A DNA stretch of 64,000 bases. Source: Thiobacillus sp. Its GTDB lineage: Bacteria; Pseudomonadota; Gammaproteobacteria; Burkholderiales; Thiobacillaceae. Where the stretch lies: NCBI GenBank assembly GCA_019459055.1, contig JAIBEI010000031.1:1-64000 (forward strand), written 5' to 3'. Below the pieces are notes generated by a model that saw nothing but the letters and a program-made list of their open reading frames with translations, did no database searches and was not told the origin of the DNA. Position numbers and translations under genes: made by a program. This document shows positions 12,436-20,768 of this stretch, piece by piece. Each line of letters begins with the position of its first letter. The stretch's first letter is position 1.

Positions 12436-13200
12436 TTAACAATCCCTGATCTTTTCGCGCAAAGCGGTGTACTGGCGCCGGCTCACCATCAGGCGCTCAT
12501 CCTGACCATCCAATTTCAAAAAATGGCCGTCGTCGCCGCCGGGCAATTTGCCGATTTCGCGAATGCGCACACTGGCGACCAGGCAATTGCGATGAATGCG
12601 CAGGAAGGCGTCGCCGAATTCGTGTTCCAGCCGGGTGAGCGATTCCTCGATCAGAAATTCGCGGGCAGCGGTACGCACGGTGACGTATTTGAGTTCCGCC
12701 TTGAGATAAAGAATGTCCGTCACCGGGATCAGCACGATGCGGCCTTTCTCGTTGACCGACAGGTGGGTGCGGGCCTTCGGATGCGCTTCGCGCAGATGGT
12801 CGAGCGTCGTCGCATTCAGCCGGTGCGCCCGCGACAGCGCACGGACCAGGCGGTCGACGCGCACCGGCTTCAGCAGGTAGTCGACGGCATTCAGATCGAA
12901 CGCCTGGCAGGCATAGGCATCGTAGGCAGTGCTGAAGATGATGGCGGGCGGGGCCGACAACTGGTTGAGGTGGGCGGCGCATTCGAGGCCGTCCATGCCG
13001 GGCATGCGGATGTCGAGCAGCACCACGTCGACCGGCTGCTGCTGCGCCTGGCTCAGCGCATCCAGCCCGTTGTCGGCTTCGCCGACGATGTCGACCTGCA
13101 GCTGGCCGGCACAGTCCGCCAGCACGTCGCGCAGACGGTGGCGTGCCGGCGCCTCGTCATCGACGATGAGGACGCGCAGGGGCAGGTTGGGTGCGTTCAT
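12436..13200 (-). CDS. algR: LytTR response regulator, AlgR type
   Basis: The 254-residue regulator has a CheY-like receiver ([18 protein letters not shown]; phosphoacceptor Asp63 in VVLLDIRMPG; Lys in DYLLKPV) and a C-terminal LytTR DNA-binding domain (LYLKAELKYVTVRT ... FLRIHRNCLVA). This is the AlgR/LytR architecture. Its start overlaps the kinase gene by 44 bases. In Pseudomonas the same pair lies beside argH and controls type IV pili and exopolysaccharide. The argH neighbour and the pil genes in this window make that role plausible here, but it is an inference. A terminator follows the gene. Confidence 0.88.
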   Translation of the reverse strand: MNAPNLPLRVLIVDDEAPARHRLRDVLADCAGQLQVDIVGEADNGLDALSQAQQQPVDVVLLDIRMPGMDGLECAAHLNQLSAPPAIIFSTAYDAYACQAFDLNAVDYLLKPVRVDRLVRALSRAHRLNATTLDHLREAHPKARTHLSVNEKGRIVLIPVTDILYLKAELKYVTVRTAAREFLIEESLTRLEHEFGDAFLRIHRNCLVASVRIREIGKLPGGDDGHFLKLDGQDERLMVSRRQYTALREKIRDC

Positions 13201-14203
13201 GGGTGTAGGGAATGACGATGTGCACCTGATAAACGGCGCCCAGCGGTTCCAACTTGAGCTGAGCGTCGAGGTCGAAATGCAGCAGCAGCCGCTCGCGGAT
13301 ATTCGCCAGCGCGATGCGGTTGCCCTTATGGTGGCCAGCTTCTGTGGCGACCGGATTGCGCACCACGATGTGCACCTTGTCGGCGCTGCGATAGATATTG
13401 AGGCTGATTTCGCCGCCCGCCGGCTGCGGCTCGATGCCGTGGTACACCGCGTTTTCCACCAGCGGCTGGATCACCAGCGGCGGAATCAGCGCGTCGCCCG
13501 GCATCTTGTTGATGTGCCAGGCCACCTGGAGGCGGTCGCCCAGGCGCAGCTGCTCCAGTTCCAGGTAGGCGCGGGTGAGCGCGACCTCGTCTTCCAGCGG
13601 CGCCAGCTGGCGGGCGTCGCCCATCAGCGCGCGGAACAGGTCGGCCATGTTCTCCAGCGCGCGCTCGGCGCGGCGCGGATCGCTGCGCACCAGCGACAGT
13701 ACGGCGTTGAGGCTGTTGAACAGGAAATGTGGACGGATGCGCGCCTGCAGGGCCTGCAGGCGCGCCTCGGTGATGGCGGGCGACAGGGCGCGAGCGCGCA
13801 GGTTGAAATAACCGAGCAGGCCCGCGCCGAGCAGCAGCGCGAACACCGCCACGCCGGCAGGCGGAACCGGCTGCATCCCAGCCAGCAGCGGGTTGAGCCA
13901 CAACGTGGTCAGCAACGGCACCGCCATGCCCAGCGCCAGCGTGAATCCCACGCCAACGGGATAGGACCGACCACGCAGCCAGCGCCCCGCCGCGCACAGG
14001 GCCAGCAGGGTCAGCAGCAGCGCCGGCTGCGCCAGCGCCGACAAGGCAATGAACTCCGCCCAGAACGCCTGCGTATCCGCTGCCCGCGCCACCACGCCGG
14101 CCACCAGCGCCACTTCCACCGTCAGCGCGATGCGCAGGTTCACCCCGAGGTGACAGAAGTTCGGCAATTCGACCTGCCGGTTGTTATGATTCTTTCTTTT
14201 CAT
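13157..14203 (-). CDS. algZ: Sensor histidine kinase, AlgZ/FimS (LytS-like) type
   Basis: The 348-residue kinase has an N-terminal membrane region with about four helices (residues 20-130) and a His_kinase domain of the LytS/YpdA type: [20 protein letters not shown] carries the phosphoacceptor histidine and [17 protein letters not shown] is the N-box of the ATPase. There is no separate HisKA dimerisation domain, as expected for this family. The ATG at 14203 is only 16 bases from the divergent argH start, so promoter elements for one gene must lie in or next to the other. It is co-transcribed with algR. Confidence 0.88.
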   Translation of the reverse strand: MKRKNHNNRQVELPNFCHLGVNLRIALTVEVALVAGVVARAADTQAFWAEFIALSALAQPALLLTLLALCAAGRWLRGRSYPVGVGFTLALGMAVPLLTTLWLNPLLAGMQPVPPAGVAVFALLLGAGLLGYFNLRARALSPAITEARLQALQARIRPHFLFNSLNAVLSLVRSDPRRAERALENMADLFRALMGDARQLAPLEDEVALTRAYLELEQLRLGDRLQVAWHINKMPGDALIPPLVIQPLVENAVYHGIEPQPAGGEISLNIYRSADKVHIVVRNPVATEAGHHKGNRIALANIRERLLLHFDLDAQLKLEPLGAVYQVHIVIPYTHERTQPAPARPHRR

Positions 14204-14219
14204 TCCCTGCTTTTATCCC

Positions 14220-15608
14220 ATGAGCACGTCATCGACGCCGCCTGCAGCGTGGTCCGGCCGTTTTTCCGAGCCGGTTTCCGAAATCGTCAAACGCTACACC
14301 GCGTCGATTCCCTTCGATTATCGGCTGGCCGAGTTCGATATTCAGGGTTCGCTGGCGCACGCGGCCATGTTGCACCACGTCGGCGTCCTCACCAAGGAAG
14401 ATCTCGAATCGATCCGACGCGGCATGGCCGAGCTGCTGACCGAGATTCGCGCCGGCGGATTCGCCTGGTCGCTCGACAAGGAAGACGTCCACCTCAACAT
14501 CGAAGCCGCACTGACCGCCAAAATCGGCGACGCCGGCAAGCGCCTGCACACCGGGCGCAGCCGCAACGACCAAGTGGCGACCGATATCCGCCTGTTCCTG
14601 CGCGACGCGATCGACCGCATTCTGGCCGGCCTGCGCGCCTGCCAGACTTCGCTGGTCGACTTGGCCGAGCAGCATGCCGACACCGTGATGCCCGGCTTCA
14701 CCCACCTGCAGGTGGCGCAGCCGGTCACTTTCGGCCACCACCTCCTGGCCTATTTCGAGATGCTGGCGCGCGACGCCGAGCGCATGGCCGACTGCCGCCG
14801 CCGCGTCAACCGGCTGCCGCTGGGCGCTGCCGCGCTGGCCGGCACCAGCTACCCGATCGACCGCCAGTTCGTCGCCGATCAGCTCGGCTTCGATGCGGTG
14901 TGCGAGAACTCGCTTGACGCCGTCTCCGACCGTGACTTCGCCATCGAATTTACCGCCGCAGCGGCCTTGGTGATGACGCACCTGTCACGCCTGTCGGAAG
15001 AGCTGATCCTGTGGATGAGCCCGCGCTTCGGCTTCATCGACCTGGCCGACCGCTTCTGCACCGGATCTTCCATCATGCCGCAGAAGAAGAACCCCGACGT
15101 GCCCGAACTGGTGCGCGGCAAGACCGGCCGGGTCAACGGCCACCTGGTCGCCCTGCTCACCCTGATGAAGGGCCAGCCGCTGGCCTACAACAAGGACAAC
15201 CAGGAGGACAAGGAGCCGCTGTTCGACACTGTCGACACGCTGACCGACACCCTGGCGATCTACGCCGACATGCTCACCGGCGTCACCGTCAAGCCTGACG
15301 CAATGCGTGCCGCGGTGATGCAGGGCTTCGCCACCGCCACCGATCTGGCCGATTATCTGGTGAAGAAGGGCGCGCCCTTCCGCGATGCGCATGAAGTCGT
15401 GGCGCGCGCGGTGCGTGCGGCCGACACCAGCGGGCGCGACCTGGCCGAACTGTCACTCGATGAATTGCAGGCATACAGCCCGATGATTGCGGAGGATGTC
15501 TACGCCGTGCTGACGCTGGAAGGCGCGCTCGCCGCCCGCGACCACTTCGGCGGCACCGCGCCGGCACAGGTTCGCGCGGCCATCGCGCGCGCGCGCCAGC
15601 GGATTTAA
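14220..15608 (+). CDS. argH: Argininosuccinate lyase
   Basis: ArgH splits argininosuccinate into arginine and fumarate, the last step of arginine synthesis. The 462-residue protein has every family block: WSGRFSEP at the N-terminus, [13 protein letters not shown], the catalytic-histidine region ([18 protein letters not shown]) and the flexible signature loop [12 protein letters not shown] with the catalytic serine. Length is standard. The start ATG lies back to back with algZ. Its stop overlaps the end of the convergent MarR-type gene by four bases. Confidence 0.97.
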   Translation: MSTSSTPPAAWSGRFSEPVSEIVKRYTASIPFDYRLAEFDIQGSLAHAAMLHHVGVLTKEDLESIRRGMAELLTEIRAGGFAWSLDKEDVHLNIEAALTAKIGDAGKRLHTGRSRNDQVATDIRLFLRDAIDRILAGLRACQTSLVDLAEQHADTVMPGFTHLQVAQPVTFGHHLLAYFEMLARDAERMADCRRRVNRLPLGAAALAGTSYPIDRQFVADQLGFDAVCENSLDAVSDRDFAIEFTAAAALVMTHLSRLSEELILWMSPRFGFIDLADRFCTGSSIMPQKKNPDVPELVRGKTGRVNGHLVALLTLMKGQPLAYNKDNQEDKEPLFDTVDTLTDTLAIYADMLTGVTVKPDAMRAAVMQGFATATDLADYLVKKGAPFRDAHEVVARAVRAADTSGRDLAELSLDELQAYSPMIAEDVYAVLTLEGALAARDHFGGTAPAQVRAAIARARQRI

Positions 15609-16198
15609 GCCTCAGGCTCGGTTCGCGCCGGCGGCGGCGCATGCTCACGGCAGATCCGTCGCACCTCGGGGCTACCGAGTTTTTCCTGCATGAGCCCGCA
15701 AAAATAGCTGCGCGGCCCCAGCCGCTGATTGTGGCGACAGGTCGCACACACGCCAAAACTGCGTTTTCCGCTTTGCGTCTGCACCTGGGCCAGCACCTGC
15801 CGCAACACCACCATCGCAGATGTCACCCGCGCCTGGCTCGCCGTCTGCACAATGTCGCGCCAGGCAGCGCCGGCACTGAGCGTCTTCAACAGCGTAGTGC
15901 CGCCTTCGGCCAGGATCAGCCGCACCACCCGGCCATCGCGCGGATCGGCGCAGCGCGAGATCAAGCGGCGGCGCGCCAGCACCAGTACCGTTTGCGACAC
16001 GGTGCCCTTGGTCAGGCCCAGATATTCGGTCAGCGCCTGCGGTGTGTTGCTGTAGCGGTTGGCCTGGTTCAGATAGAACAGCACCTGCAGGTGCACTGGC
16101 TGCAATCCCTGTGCGGTGCCCGCCTGGCGCAGGTCGGCCCGGGTCAGCAGCGACAGCCGCTCGACCAGGTCGAACAGGGTGAGCGCCTGGCTTTTCAA
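15605..16198 (-). CDS. MarR-type regulator with C-terminal four-cysteine motif
   Basis: The 197-residue protein has a winged-helix domain of the MarR class at residues 15-110 ([15 protein letters not shown], then [20 protein letters not shown] as recognition helix, and [12 protein letters not shown] as wing). Unusually it continues with a tail holding Cys151, Cys154, Cys167 and Cys183 (C-x2-C-x12-C-x15-C), a spacing suited to zinc or an Fe-S cluster. The start is a TTG at 16198: CGGAG lies at the right distance and there is no in-frame ATG until past residue 125. Targets are unknown. It overlaps the argH stop by four bases. Confidence 0.75.
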   Translation of the reverse strand: MKSQALTLFDLVERLSLLTRADLRQAGTAQGLQPVHLQVLFYLNQANRYSNTPQALTEYLGLTKGTVSQTVLVLARRRLISRCADPRDGRVVRLILAEGGTTLLKTLSAGAAWRDIVQTASQARVTSAMVVLRQVLAQVQTQSGKRSFGVCATCRHNQRLGPRSYFCGLMQEKLGSPEVRRICREHAPPPARTEPEA

Positions 16199-16275
16199 GT
16201 GGCTCCGTATGTTTCATGCCCGAGGGGCACAAGATGCCAGCAAGGGCGTGCTAATTCATGAAGCATCCGGAGTAA

Positions 16276-16599
16276 TCAGAAGCGGACCATGACGCCGCCA
16301 TGCGCGGCGATCAGCGCGGCCAGCTTGTCGTAGAGCGGCTCGCCGCTCTTGGTGTCGATCCAGCCGCTGCCCTGCGGCTTGAAGTGGAAGCCGCCCGAGC
16401 GGGCAGCAACCCATATTTCGCGCGCGACGCCGTGGCGATTGATGATGATCTTGCTGCCGTCGTCGAGCTCGACCTCGATGATGCCGTCCGCCGGCGTCTC
16501 GAAATCCAGATCGGCATCTTCCAGCGCCTGCTCGATGTGGGTCAGTGTTGCTGTAGCGGCCTGATTGAATTCGGCCTCGCCTGATTCGCTTGTCGTCAT
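16276..16599 (-). CDS. cyaY: Frataxin-like iron-binding protein CyaY
   Basis: The 107-residue protein matches bacterial frataxin, which binds iron and modulates IscS in Fe-S cluster assembly. An acidic first helix (EFNQAATATLTHIEQALEDA) carries the iron-binding carboxylates, followed by the beta-sheet segment GSKIIINRHGVAREIWVAAR and GGFHFKPQGSGWID. The start at 16599 (MTTSESGEAEF) matches family length. It is divergent from lptM-lysA, and the two starts are only 26 bases apart, an arrangement common in proteobacteria. Confidence 0.93.
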   Translation of the reverse strand: MTTSESGEAEFNQAATATLTHIEQALEDADLDFETPADGIIEVELDDGSKIIINRHGVAREIWVAARSGGFHFKPQGSGWIDTKSGEPLYDKLAALIAAHGGVMVRF

Positions 16600-16624
16600 G
16601 ATGTCCCGTGCTAACATTTCGCGC

Positions 16625-16750
16625 ATGAAACTGCGCACCGTATATATAGTGTCCTTGTTGCTGTGCGGGCTGGGCCTGACTGCCTGCGGCTCCAAGGGTG
16701 ACCTGTATCTTCCCGAAAATCCCCCTGCACCGCAACGGACTTCCAATTGA
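16625..16750 (+). CDS. lptM: Small lipoprotein LptM (YifL-like)
   Basis: This short gene encodes 41 residues: a signal peptide MKLRTVYIVSLLLCGLG ending in the lipobox LTAC, then GSKGDLYLPE, the conserved mature motif of LptM. In Escherichia coli LptM helps LptD mature in the outer membrane. The gene is in its usual place, between cyaY and lysA. Its stop codon overlaps the TTG start of lysA (TTGA). An in-frame ATG 24 bases upstream would only lengthen the signal peptide. Confidence 0.85.
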   Translation: MKLRTVYIVSLLLCGLGLTACGSKGDLYLPENPPAPQRTSN

Positions 16751-17991
16751 ACACTTTGCATCGCATCGACGGCCACCTTTATCTTGAGGGCGTGGCGCTG
16801 AACGCGCTTGCCGAATGCCACGGCACGCCGCTGTATGTCTATTCCCGGCAGGCGCTCGAATCGGCCTACCAGGCCTACGCCGAGGCGTTTGCCGCCACGC
16901 CTCATCTCATCTGCTACGCGGTCAAGGCCAACGCCAGCCTGGCGATCCTGAATATATTCGCCCGCCTCGGCGCCGGCTTCGACATCGTCTCCGGCGGCGA
17001 ACTCGCCCGCGTGCTGGCCGCCGGCGGCGATCCCGGCAAGGTCGTTTTTTCCGGCGTGGGCAAGACCGCGGACGAGATGCGCGCCGCGCTCGACGCCGGC
17101 ATCCTCTGCTTCAACGTCGAGTCGGCCAGCGAGCTGCATCGGTTGAACCGCATCGCGGGCGAACTGGGCAAGGTCGCGCCGGTTTCGTTTCGCGTCAATC
17201 CCGACGTCGACCCGAAGACGCATCCGTACATCTCCACCGGGCTCAAGGAAAACAAGTTCGGCGTGCCGATTGCCGACGCCCCTGCGCTCTATCGTCTGGC
17301 AGCCAGCCTGCCGAACCTGAAGATCACCGGCATCGACTGCCACATCGGCTCACAGCTCACCGACCTGTCGCCGCTGGTCGACGCCGCCGACCGCGTGCTC
17401 GCGCTGGTCGACACGCTGGCGGCCGAGGGCATCGCGCTGCATCACATCGACCTCGGCGGCGGGGTCGGCATCCGCTACCACGACGAAACGCCGCCCGACC
17501 TCGCCGCCTATGGCCGCACGCTGGCGGCCCGCTTTGCCGGGCGCCGCGAGAAACTGCTGCTGGAACCGGGCCGCTCGCTGGTCGGCAACGCAGGCCTGCT
17601 GCTCACCCGGGTCGAGTATCTGAAGCCGGGCGAAGACAAGAATTTCGCCATCGTCGATGCAGCGATGAACGACCTGATGCGCCCCGCCCTGTACGAGGCG
17701 TATCACGACATTGTCGCCGTCAACGAACGGCAAACGGCGAAAAAGCGGTACGACATCGTCGGCCCGATCTGCGAAACCGGCGATTTTCTTGGCTTTGCGC
17801 GCGATCTCGCGATCGAGGAAGGCGACCTGCTGGCGCTGCTTTCGGCGGGCGCCTACGGCATGAGCATGGCGTCGAACTACAATTCGCGTCCGCGAGCGGC
17901 CGAAATCCTGATTGACAGAAATGAAATTCATCTCATCCGAGAACGTGAAACCCAGTCCGGCCTGATGGCTGGAGAATGGCTTGTTGATTGA
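16747..17991 (+). CDS. lysA: Diaminopimelate decarboxylase
   Basis: LysA is the PLP enzyme that converts meso-diaminopimelate to lysine. The 414-residue protein has the PLP lysine in CYAVKANASLAI, the substrate/PLP motifs CHIGSQLTDLSP, HIDLGGGVGIRYHDE and EPGRSLVGNAG, and the C-terminal CETGDFLG. The start is TTG at 16747, overlapping the lptM stop as TTGA; there is no other Met until deep in the barrel, and the conserved N-terminus (LYLEGVALNAL) begins right after it. dapF, which often follows, is absent. Confidence 0.95.
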   Translation: MNTLHRIDGHLYLEGVALNALAECHGTPLYVYSRQALESAYQAYAEAFAATPHLICYAVKANASLAILNIFARLGAGFDIVSGGELARVLAAGGDPGKVVFSGVGKTADEMRAALDAGILCFNVESASELHRLNRIAGELGKVAPVSFRVNPDVDPKTHPYISTGLKENKFGVPIADAPALYRLAASLPNLKITGIDCHIGSQLTDLSPLVDAADRVLALVDTLAAEGIALHHIDLGGGVGIRYHDETPPDLAAYGRTLAARFAGRREKLLLEPGRSLVGNAGLLLTRVEYLKPGEDKNFAIVDAAMNDLMRPALYEAYHDIVAVNERQTAKKRYDIVGPICETGDFLGFARDLAIEEGDLLALLSAGAYGMSMASNYNSRPRAAEILIDRNEIHLIRERETQSGLMAGEWLVD

Positions 17992-18294
17992 CTTTCACTG
18001 GCAAATCCCAGGGGCCAACATTCCGCTCTTTTAGTATCGGATCGATACATTTTGCTTGGCTGCGACAGTTTTAAGCGAATTGTTTTCACGGAGACTTGAC
18101 TATTCGTTGTACCCCCCGAAAAAGTAACTAGAATGAGGCTCACCAAGCGGAGCCTCGGTATCACCCGTGCTTAGCGGGTTTCGGGCAAGTCGGTCAAGCC
18201 TGTCGGTACCACGCTTTGGAAGTGCAAATTCTGACTGCACGTGGCTTCAAGCTGTAGTGACAAGTGAATGTGTTCAACTTCTAAGGAGTGTCAA
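17992..18294 (+). other. Gap with structured leader of the H1-like gene
   Basis: No gene is seen in these 303 bases. A weak promoter candidate (TTGTAC at 18107, 16 bases, TAGAAT at 18129) precedes two stem-loops: GAGGCTC/GAGCCTC (18135-18141 with 18150-18156) and ACCCG/CGGGT (18163-18167 with 18175-18179). If the promoter is right, the leader is about 150 nt long. Confidence 0.4.
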
Positions 18295-18852
18295 ATGGCA
18301 ATAGCAAAAAAACCCGCCGCCAAACCGGTGGCCAAAAAGACCGCAGCCAAGCCCGCGGCCAAATCCACCATCAAGAAGGCAGCCGCCAAGCCCGTAACCA
18401 AGAAAGCCGCTCCGGCCAAAAAGGCAGTCGCCGCCAAAAAACCGGTAGCCAAGAAGGCCGCTCCGGCTAAAAAGGCAGTCGCCGCCAAAAAACCGGTAGC
18501 CAAGAAAGCCGCTCCGGCCAAAAAGGCAGTCGCCAAAAAACCGGTAGCCAAGAAGGCCGCTCCGGCTAAAAAGGCAGTCGCCGCCAAAAAACCGGTAGCC
18601 AAGAAGGCCGCTCCGGCCAAAAAGGCAGTCGCCAAAAAACCGGTAGCCAAGAAGGCCGCTCCGGCCAAAAAGGCAGTCGCCGCCAAAAAGCCGGTAGCCA
18701 AGCCCGTTGCCAAAAAGGCCGTTGCCAAGCCGGCAGCCAAGCCTGTAGCCAAAAAGACTGCTCCCAAACCCGCCCCGGCCAAGCCGGCTGCACCTGCAGC
18801 CGCGCCTTCCCCCGCTCCGGCAGTTTCGGTGATCAAGCCTTTCGGGCTCTAA
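18295..18852 (+). CDS. Histone H1-like Lys/Ala/Pro-rich repeat protein
   Basis: The 185-residue protein is built almost entirely of Lys, Ala, Pro and Val, like the C-terminal tail of eukaryotic H1 and bacterial H1-like proteins (AlgP, HctB, BpH1 types). These bind DNA non-specifically and are thought to compact the nucleoid. Residues 36-135 are six tandem units of KKAAPAKKAVAAKKPVA, two of which lack one alanine. The ATG at 18295 follows AAGGAG with good spacing. A strong terminator follows, so it is a single-gene unit. It has no globular domain. The C-terminus loses lysine and ends SVIKPFGL. Confidence 0.85.
   Translation: MAIAKKPAAKPVAKKTAAKPAAKSTIKKAAAKPVTKKAAPAKKAVAAKKPVAKKAAPAKKAVAAKKPVAKKAAPAKKAVAKKPVAKKAAPAKKAVAAKKPVAKKAAPAKKAVAKKPVAKKAAPAKKAVAAKKPVAKPVAKKAVAKPAAKPVAKKTAPKPAPAKPAAPAAAPSPAPAVSVIKPFGL
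18400..18699 (+). repeat. Six tandem 48/51-bp coding repeats
   Basis: Six units of 51, 51, 48, 51, 48 and 51 bp encode the KKAAPAKKAVA(A)KKPVA repeat. The unit sequences are nearly identical at the DNA level, so copy number can change by recombination without breaking the frame. Confidence 0.9.
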
Positions 18853-18876
18853 CAGGTCGGGCACTGCCCAATCTGA

Positions 18877-18901
18877 AACGGGGGCCTTGCCCCCGTTTTT
18901 T
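18877..18901 (+). terminator. Rho-independent terminator of H1-like gene
   Basis: A 9-bp stem AACGGGGGC/GCCCCCGTT with a CTT loop and six T. Confidence 0.9.
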
Positions 18902-19129
18902 ATTGCTGCAGTTCCTCCCTGCCGTCTAGCGGCTTTACGCCAGCTTGAGGTCGACCGGGGCGGCGACAGTGCCGACCCAGCCGGTTGCCCCCGCTCCCAG
19001 GAATGACGAACTCACCCACGGCTTTGACGAGGCTTCGTCAACGCCGCGTCGGCGCCACTTCATCAAGCCGTCAAACCCCGCCTGATTTCATGCGGTTTTC
19101 CGCGCCATCGGACGATCCTGGAGGCTGGC

Positions 19130-19444
19130 ATGAACCCTGCTGAATACCTTGCAAAGACAACGCAAAGAAAGACCGTCATGATCGAACTTGAGCCCGGCAA
19201 CACCCTGGAAATCAGCCTGAAAGAAGATGCCCAGGGTCGCGACTGCGTAGAAGTCGAGCTCCACGCAATCGGGCATTCACTCAACCTCACCCCGAATCAG
19301 GCACGGGTGCTGGCGACCGAACTCATCATGGCGGTCAACCGCGCCGAAGTGCGCAGCAACCTCAAGCGCAGCCGGAATGTGGCGGGCGGCGCCCAGCCGA
19401 TTGAACAAAGGCGCGGCCTTTTCAGTGAGGCTTTCGCCAAATAA
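19130..19444 (+). CDS. Small protein of unknown function
   Basis: The 104-residue protein is not recognised. Residues 15-70 (KTVMIELEPGNTLEISLKED ... EVELHAIGHSLNLTPNQARV) look like a small soluble beta-rich domain followed by a helix; the C-terminal 30 residues are basic and probably disordered. A good GGAGG precedes the ATG at 19130 by five bases, and codon use resembles its neighbours, which supports a real gene. It stands alone between the H1-like gene and the thioredoxin, on the same strand. Confidence 0.65.
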   Translation: MNPAEYLAKTTQRKTVMIELEPGNTLEISLKEDAQGRDCVEVELHAIGHSLNLTPNQARVLATELIMAVNRAEVRSNLKRSRNVAGGAQPIEQRRGLFSEAFAK

Positions 19445-19452
19445 GTTTTAGG

Positions 19453-19585
19453 CCAGTCGGTTTCGACTGGACCCGGGTAGCAGGCAGCCTGGCTGAACTA
19501 CCCATAAGAAGCCCCAGATTGTCGGGGGCCCGCCATCCGTGATACGGTGGCACTAGGCGCGATGGATTCGTCCTCGCGCTTTTTT
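19453..19585 (+). promoter_or_regulatory. Three-hairpin leader ending in a terminator before thioredoxin
   Basis: Hairpin 1 is CCAGTCG/CGACTGG (19453-19470). Hairpin 2 is built on CCGT-GAT-ACGG with flanking GCCA/TGGC (19532-19552). Hairpin 3 is GCGCGA/TCGCGC (19557-19562 with 19574-19579) followed by six T (19580-19585), a terminator 26 bases before the thioredoxin start. It may end the 19130 gene, act as an attenuator or form the tail of a small RNA. Confidence 0.5.
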
Positions 19586-19611
19586 ATTTCCACTATTTCG
19601 CAGGAACCAGC

Positions 19612-19995
19612 ATGGCCGTCATCGAACTCACCCAGGACAACTTCGAATCCACCATCAAGGGCAACGACATCGTCGTCGTCGACTTCTGGGCGCCGTGGTG
19701 TGGCCCCTGCCGTGGCTTTGCGCCGATTTTCGAAGCGGCATCCGAGAAGCATGCCGACATCGTCTTCGCCAAGGTCAACACCGAAGTTGAACAGGATCTG
19801 GCCGGCTATTTCCAGATCCGCTCCATCCCCACGCTGATGGTGTTCCGCGAACAGGTCATTCTTTTCTCCGAAGCCGGCTCGCTGCCCGCCAACGCGCTCG
19901 ATTCGCTGATCGACCAAATAATGGGATTGGACATGGCGCAGGTCCACAAGGACATCGCCGAGCAGCAGGCACAGGGCCCGCAAGACCAGGCTTGA
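19612..19995 (+). CDS. Thioredoxin
   Basis: The 127-residue protein is a single thioredoxin domain with the redox motif WAPWCGPC near residue 27 and the cis-proline loop IRSIPTLMVF. It has no signal peptide, so it should be a cytoplasmic disulfide reductase. A short C-terminal helix rich in Gln/Ala extends it slightly beyond the usual 105-110 residues. The ATG at 19612 is close behind a terminator-like hairpin. It faces hda tail to tail. Confidence 0.92.
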   Translation: MAVIELTQDNFESTIKGNDIVVVDFWAPWCGPCRGFAPIFEAASEKHADIVFAKVNTEVEQDLAGYFQIRSIPTLMVFREQVILFSEAGSLPANALDSLIDQIMGLDMAQVHKDIAEQQAQGPQDQA

Positions 19996-20004
19996 TTGGC
20001 CTTG

Positions 20005-20646
20005 TCAGGCTCTCAATAGCTGCCGCAGCAGCGGCAGCGTGATCGGGCGCCGCGTTTCGAGACTAAAGCGGTCCAGCGCCTCCAGCACCCGCAACAGGCT
20101 TTGCATGTCGCGCGCGGTGTGATTCAGCAGATAGTCCGCCACCTGGGGCTCCAGCCGGAACCCCAGGGTTTCGGCGTGCTGCGCCAATGCGGCGCGCTTT
20201 TCGGCGTCATCCAGGGCCTGCATCTGGAACACCAGTCCCCAGCCCAGGCGGGTCTGCAATTCCGGCATCAGCGGCAGTTCAGCCGGCGCCACATTCCCCG
20301 CCGCCAGCCACAACCCACCTGCTTCGCGCACCCGGTTGAACGCGGCAAAACCGGCGTGCTGCTGTGCCGCGCTCCATGACTCCACCTGATCTGCGATCAC
20401 CGCCTGCGCGGCCTGCTGTCCGCTGAAATCGACGGTCATCCCGCGCGTCCGGCAGGCATGCGCCCAGGCGGCCAGCAGATAGCTCTTGCCGCTGCCCGGC
20501 GCGCCCCACAGATAGACCATGCGTTCGACCGCGCTGCCGTCGAGCATGGCGGCAAGCTGCGCCATCAGCTCGATATTGCGCCCCGCCACAAAGCGGGCAA
20601 GTTCGGGCCGGGCGGGGGGGCGGATATCGAGAAGGAGCTGCTGCAT
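20005..20646 (-). CDS. hda: DnaA regulatory inactivator Hda
   Basis: Hda is an AAA+ paralogue of DnaA that, with the DNA-loaded beta clamp, stimulates DnaA-ATP hydrolysis and so prevents re-initiation. The 213-residue protein starts [20 protein letters not shown]; the N-terminal QLLLDI is a clamp-binding-type motif. It has a Walker A loop [14 protein letters not shown] and ends with the lid ([20 protein letters not shown]) but lacks the DnaA DNA-binding domain, as expected. It is divergent from nadA with 122 bases between the starts. Confidence 0.9.
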   Translation of the reverse strand: MQQLLLDIRPPARPELARFVAGRNIELMAQLAAMLDGSAVERMVYLWGAPGSGKSYLLAAWAHACRTRGMTVDFSGQQAAQAVIADQVESWSAAQQHAGFAAFNRVREAGGLWLAAGNVAPAELPLMPELQTRLGWGLVFQMQALDDAEKRAALAQHAETLGFRLEPQVADYLLNHTARDMQSLLRVLEALDRFSLETRRPITLPLLRQLLRA

Positions 20647-20729
20647 GGGGCGCTAGGATAAGTCAAAAGCCCCGGCCCACTCCAGAAAAACCCGGGCGCC
20701 GCCAGATGAAAACGCCTGCGCTACGCAGC

Positions 20730-20735
20730 TATACT
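20730..20735 (+). promoter_or_regulatory. Candidate -10 box of nadA
   Basis: TATACT lies 33 bases before the ATG at 20769. It is the reason for preferring that start over the ATG at 20706, which would be upstream of the transcript. No clear -35 is seen. Confidence 0.4.
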
Positions 20736-20768
20736 TGGCGCTTCTGCGTTGATGTCCGAGCCATCCTG

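Noticed and set aside
12929-14917. Plus-strand open frame of over 660 codons opposite algR-algZ and running into argH
   Set aside because: It is the antisense/out-of-frame shadow of three well-conserved genes in GC-rich DNA; its translation is Arg/Gln/His-rich without any domain.
16276-17343. Minus-strand frame running from lysA antisense into cyaY as one 355-residue protein
   Set aside because: Only the last 107 residues are frataxin-like; the rest is antisense to lysA, and a proper start exists at 16599.
18400-18699. Regular 48/51-bp repeats considered as a CRISPR array
   Set aside because: There are no unique spacers; the units are head to tail and encode a continuous KKAAPAKKAVA-type protein repeat.
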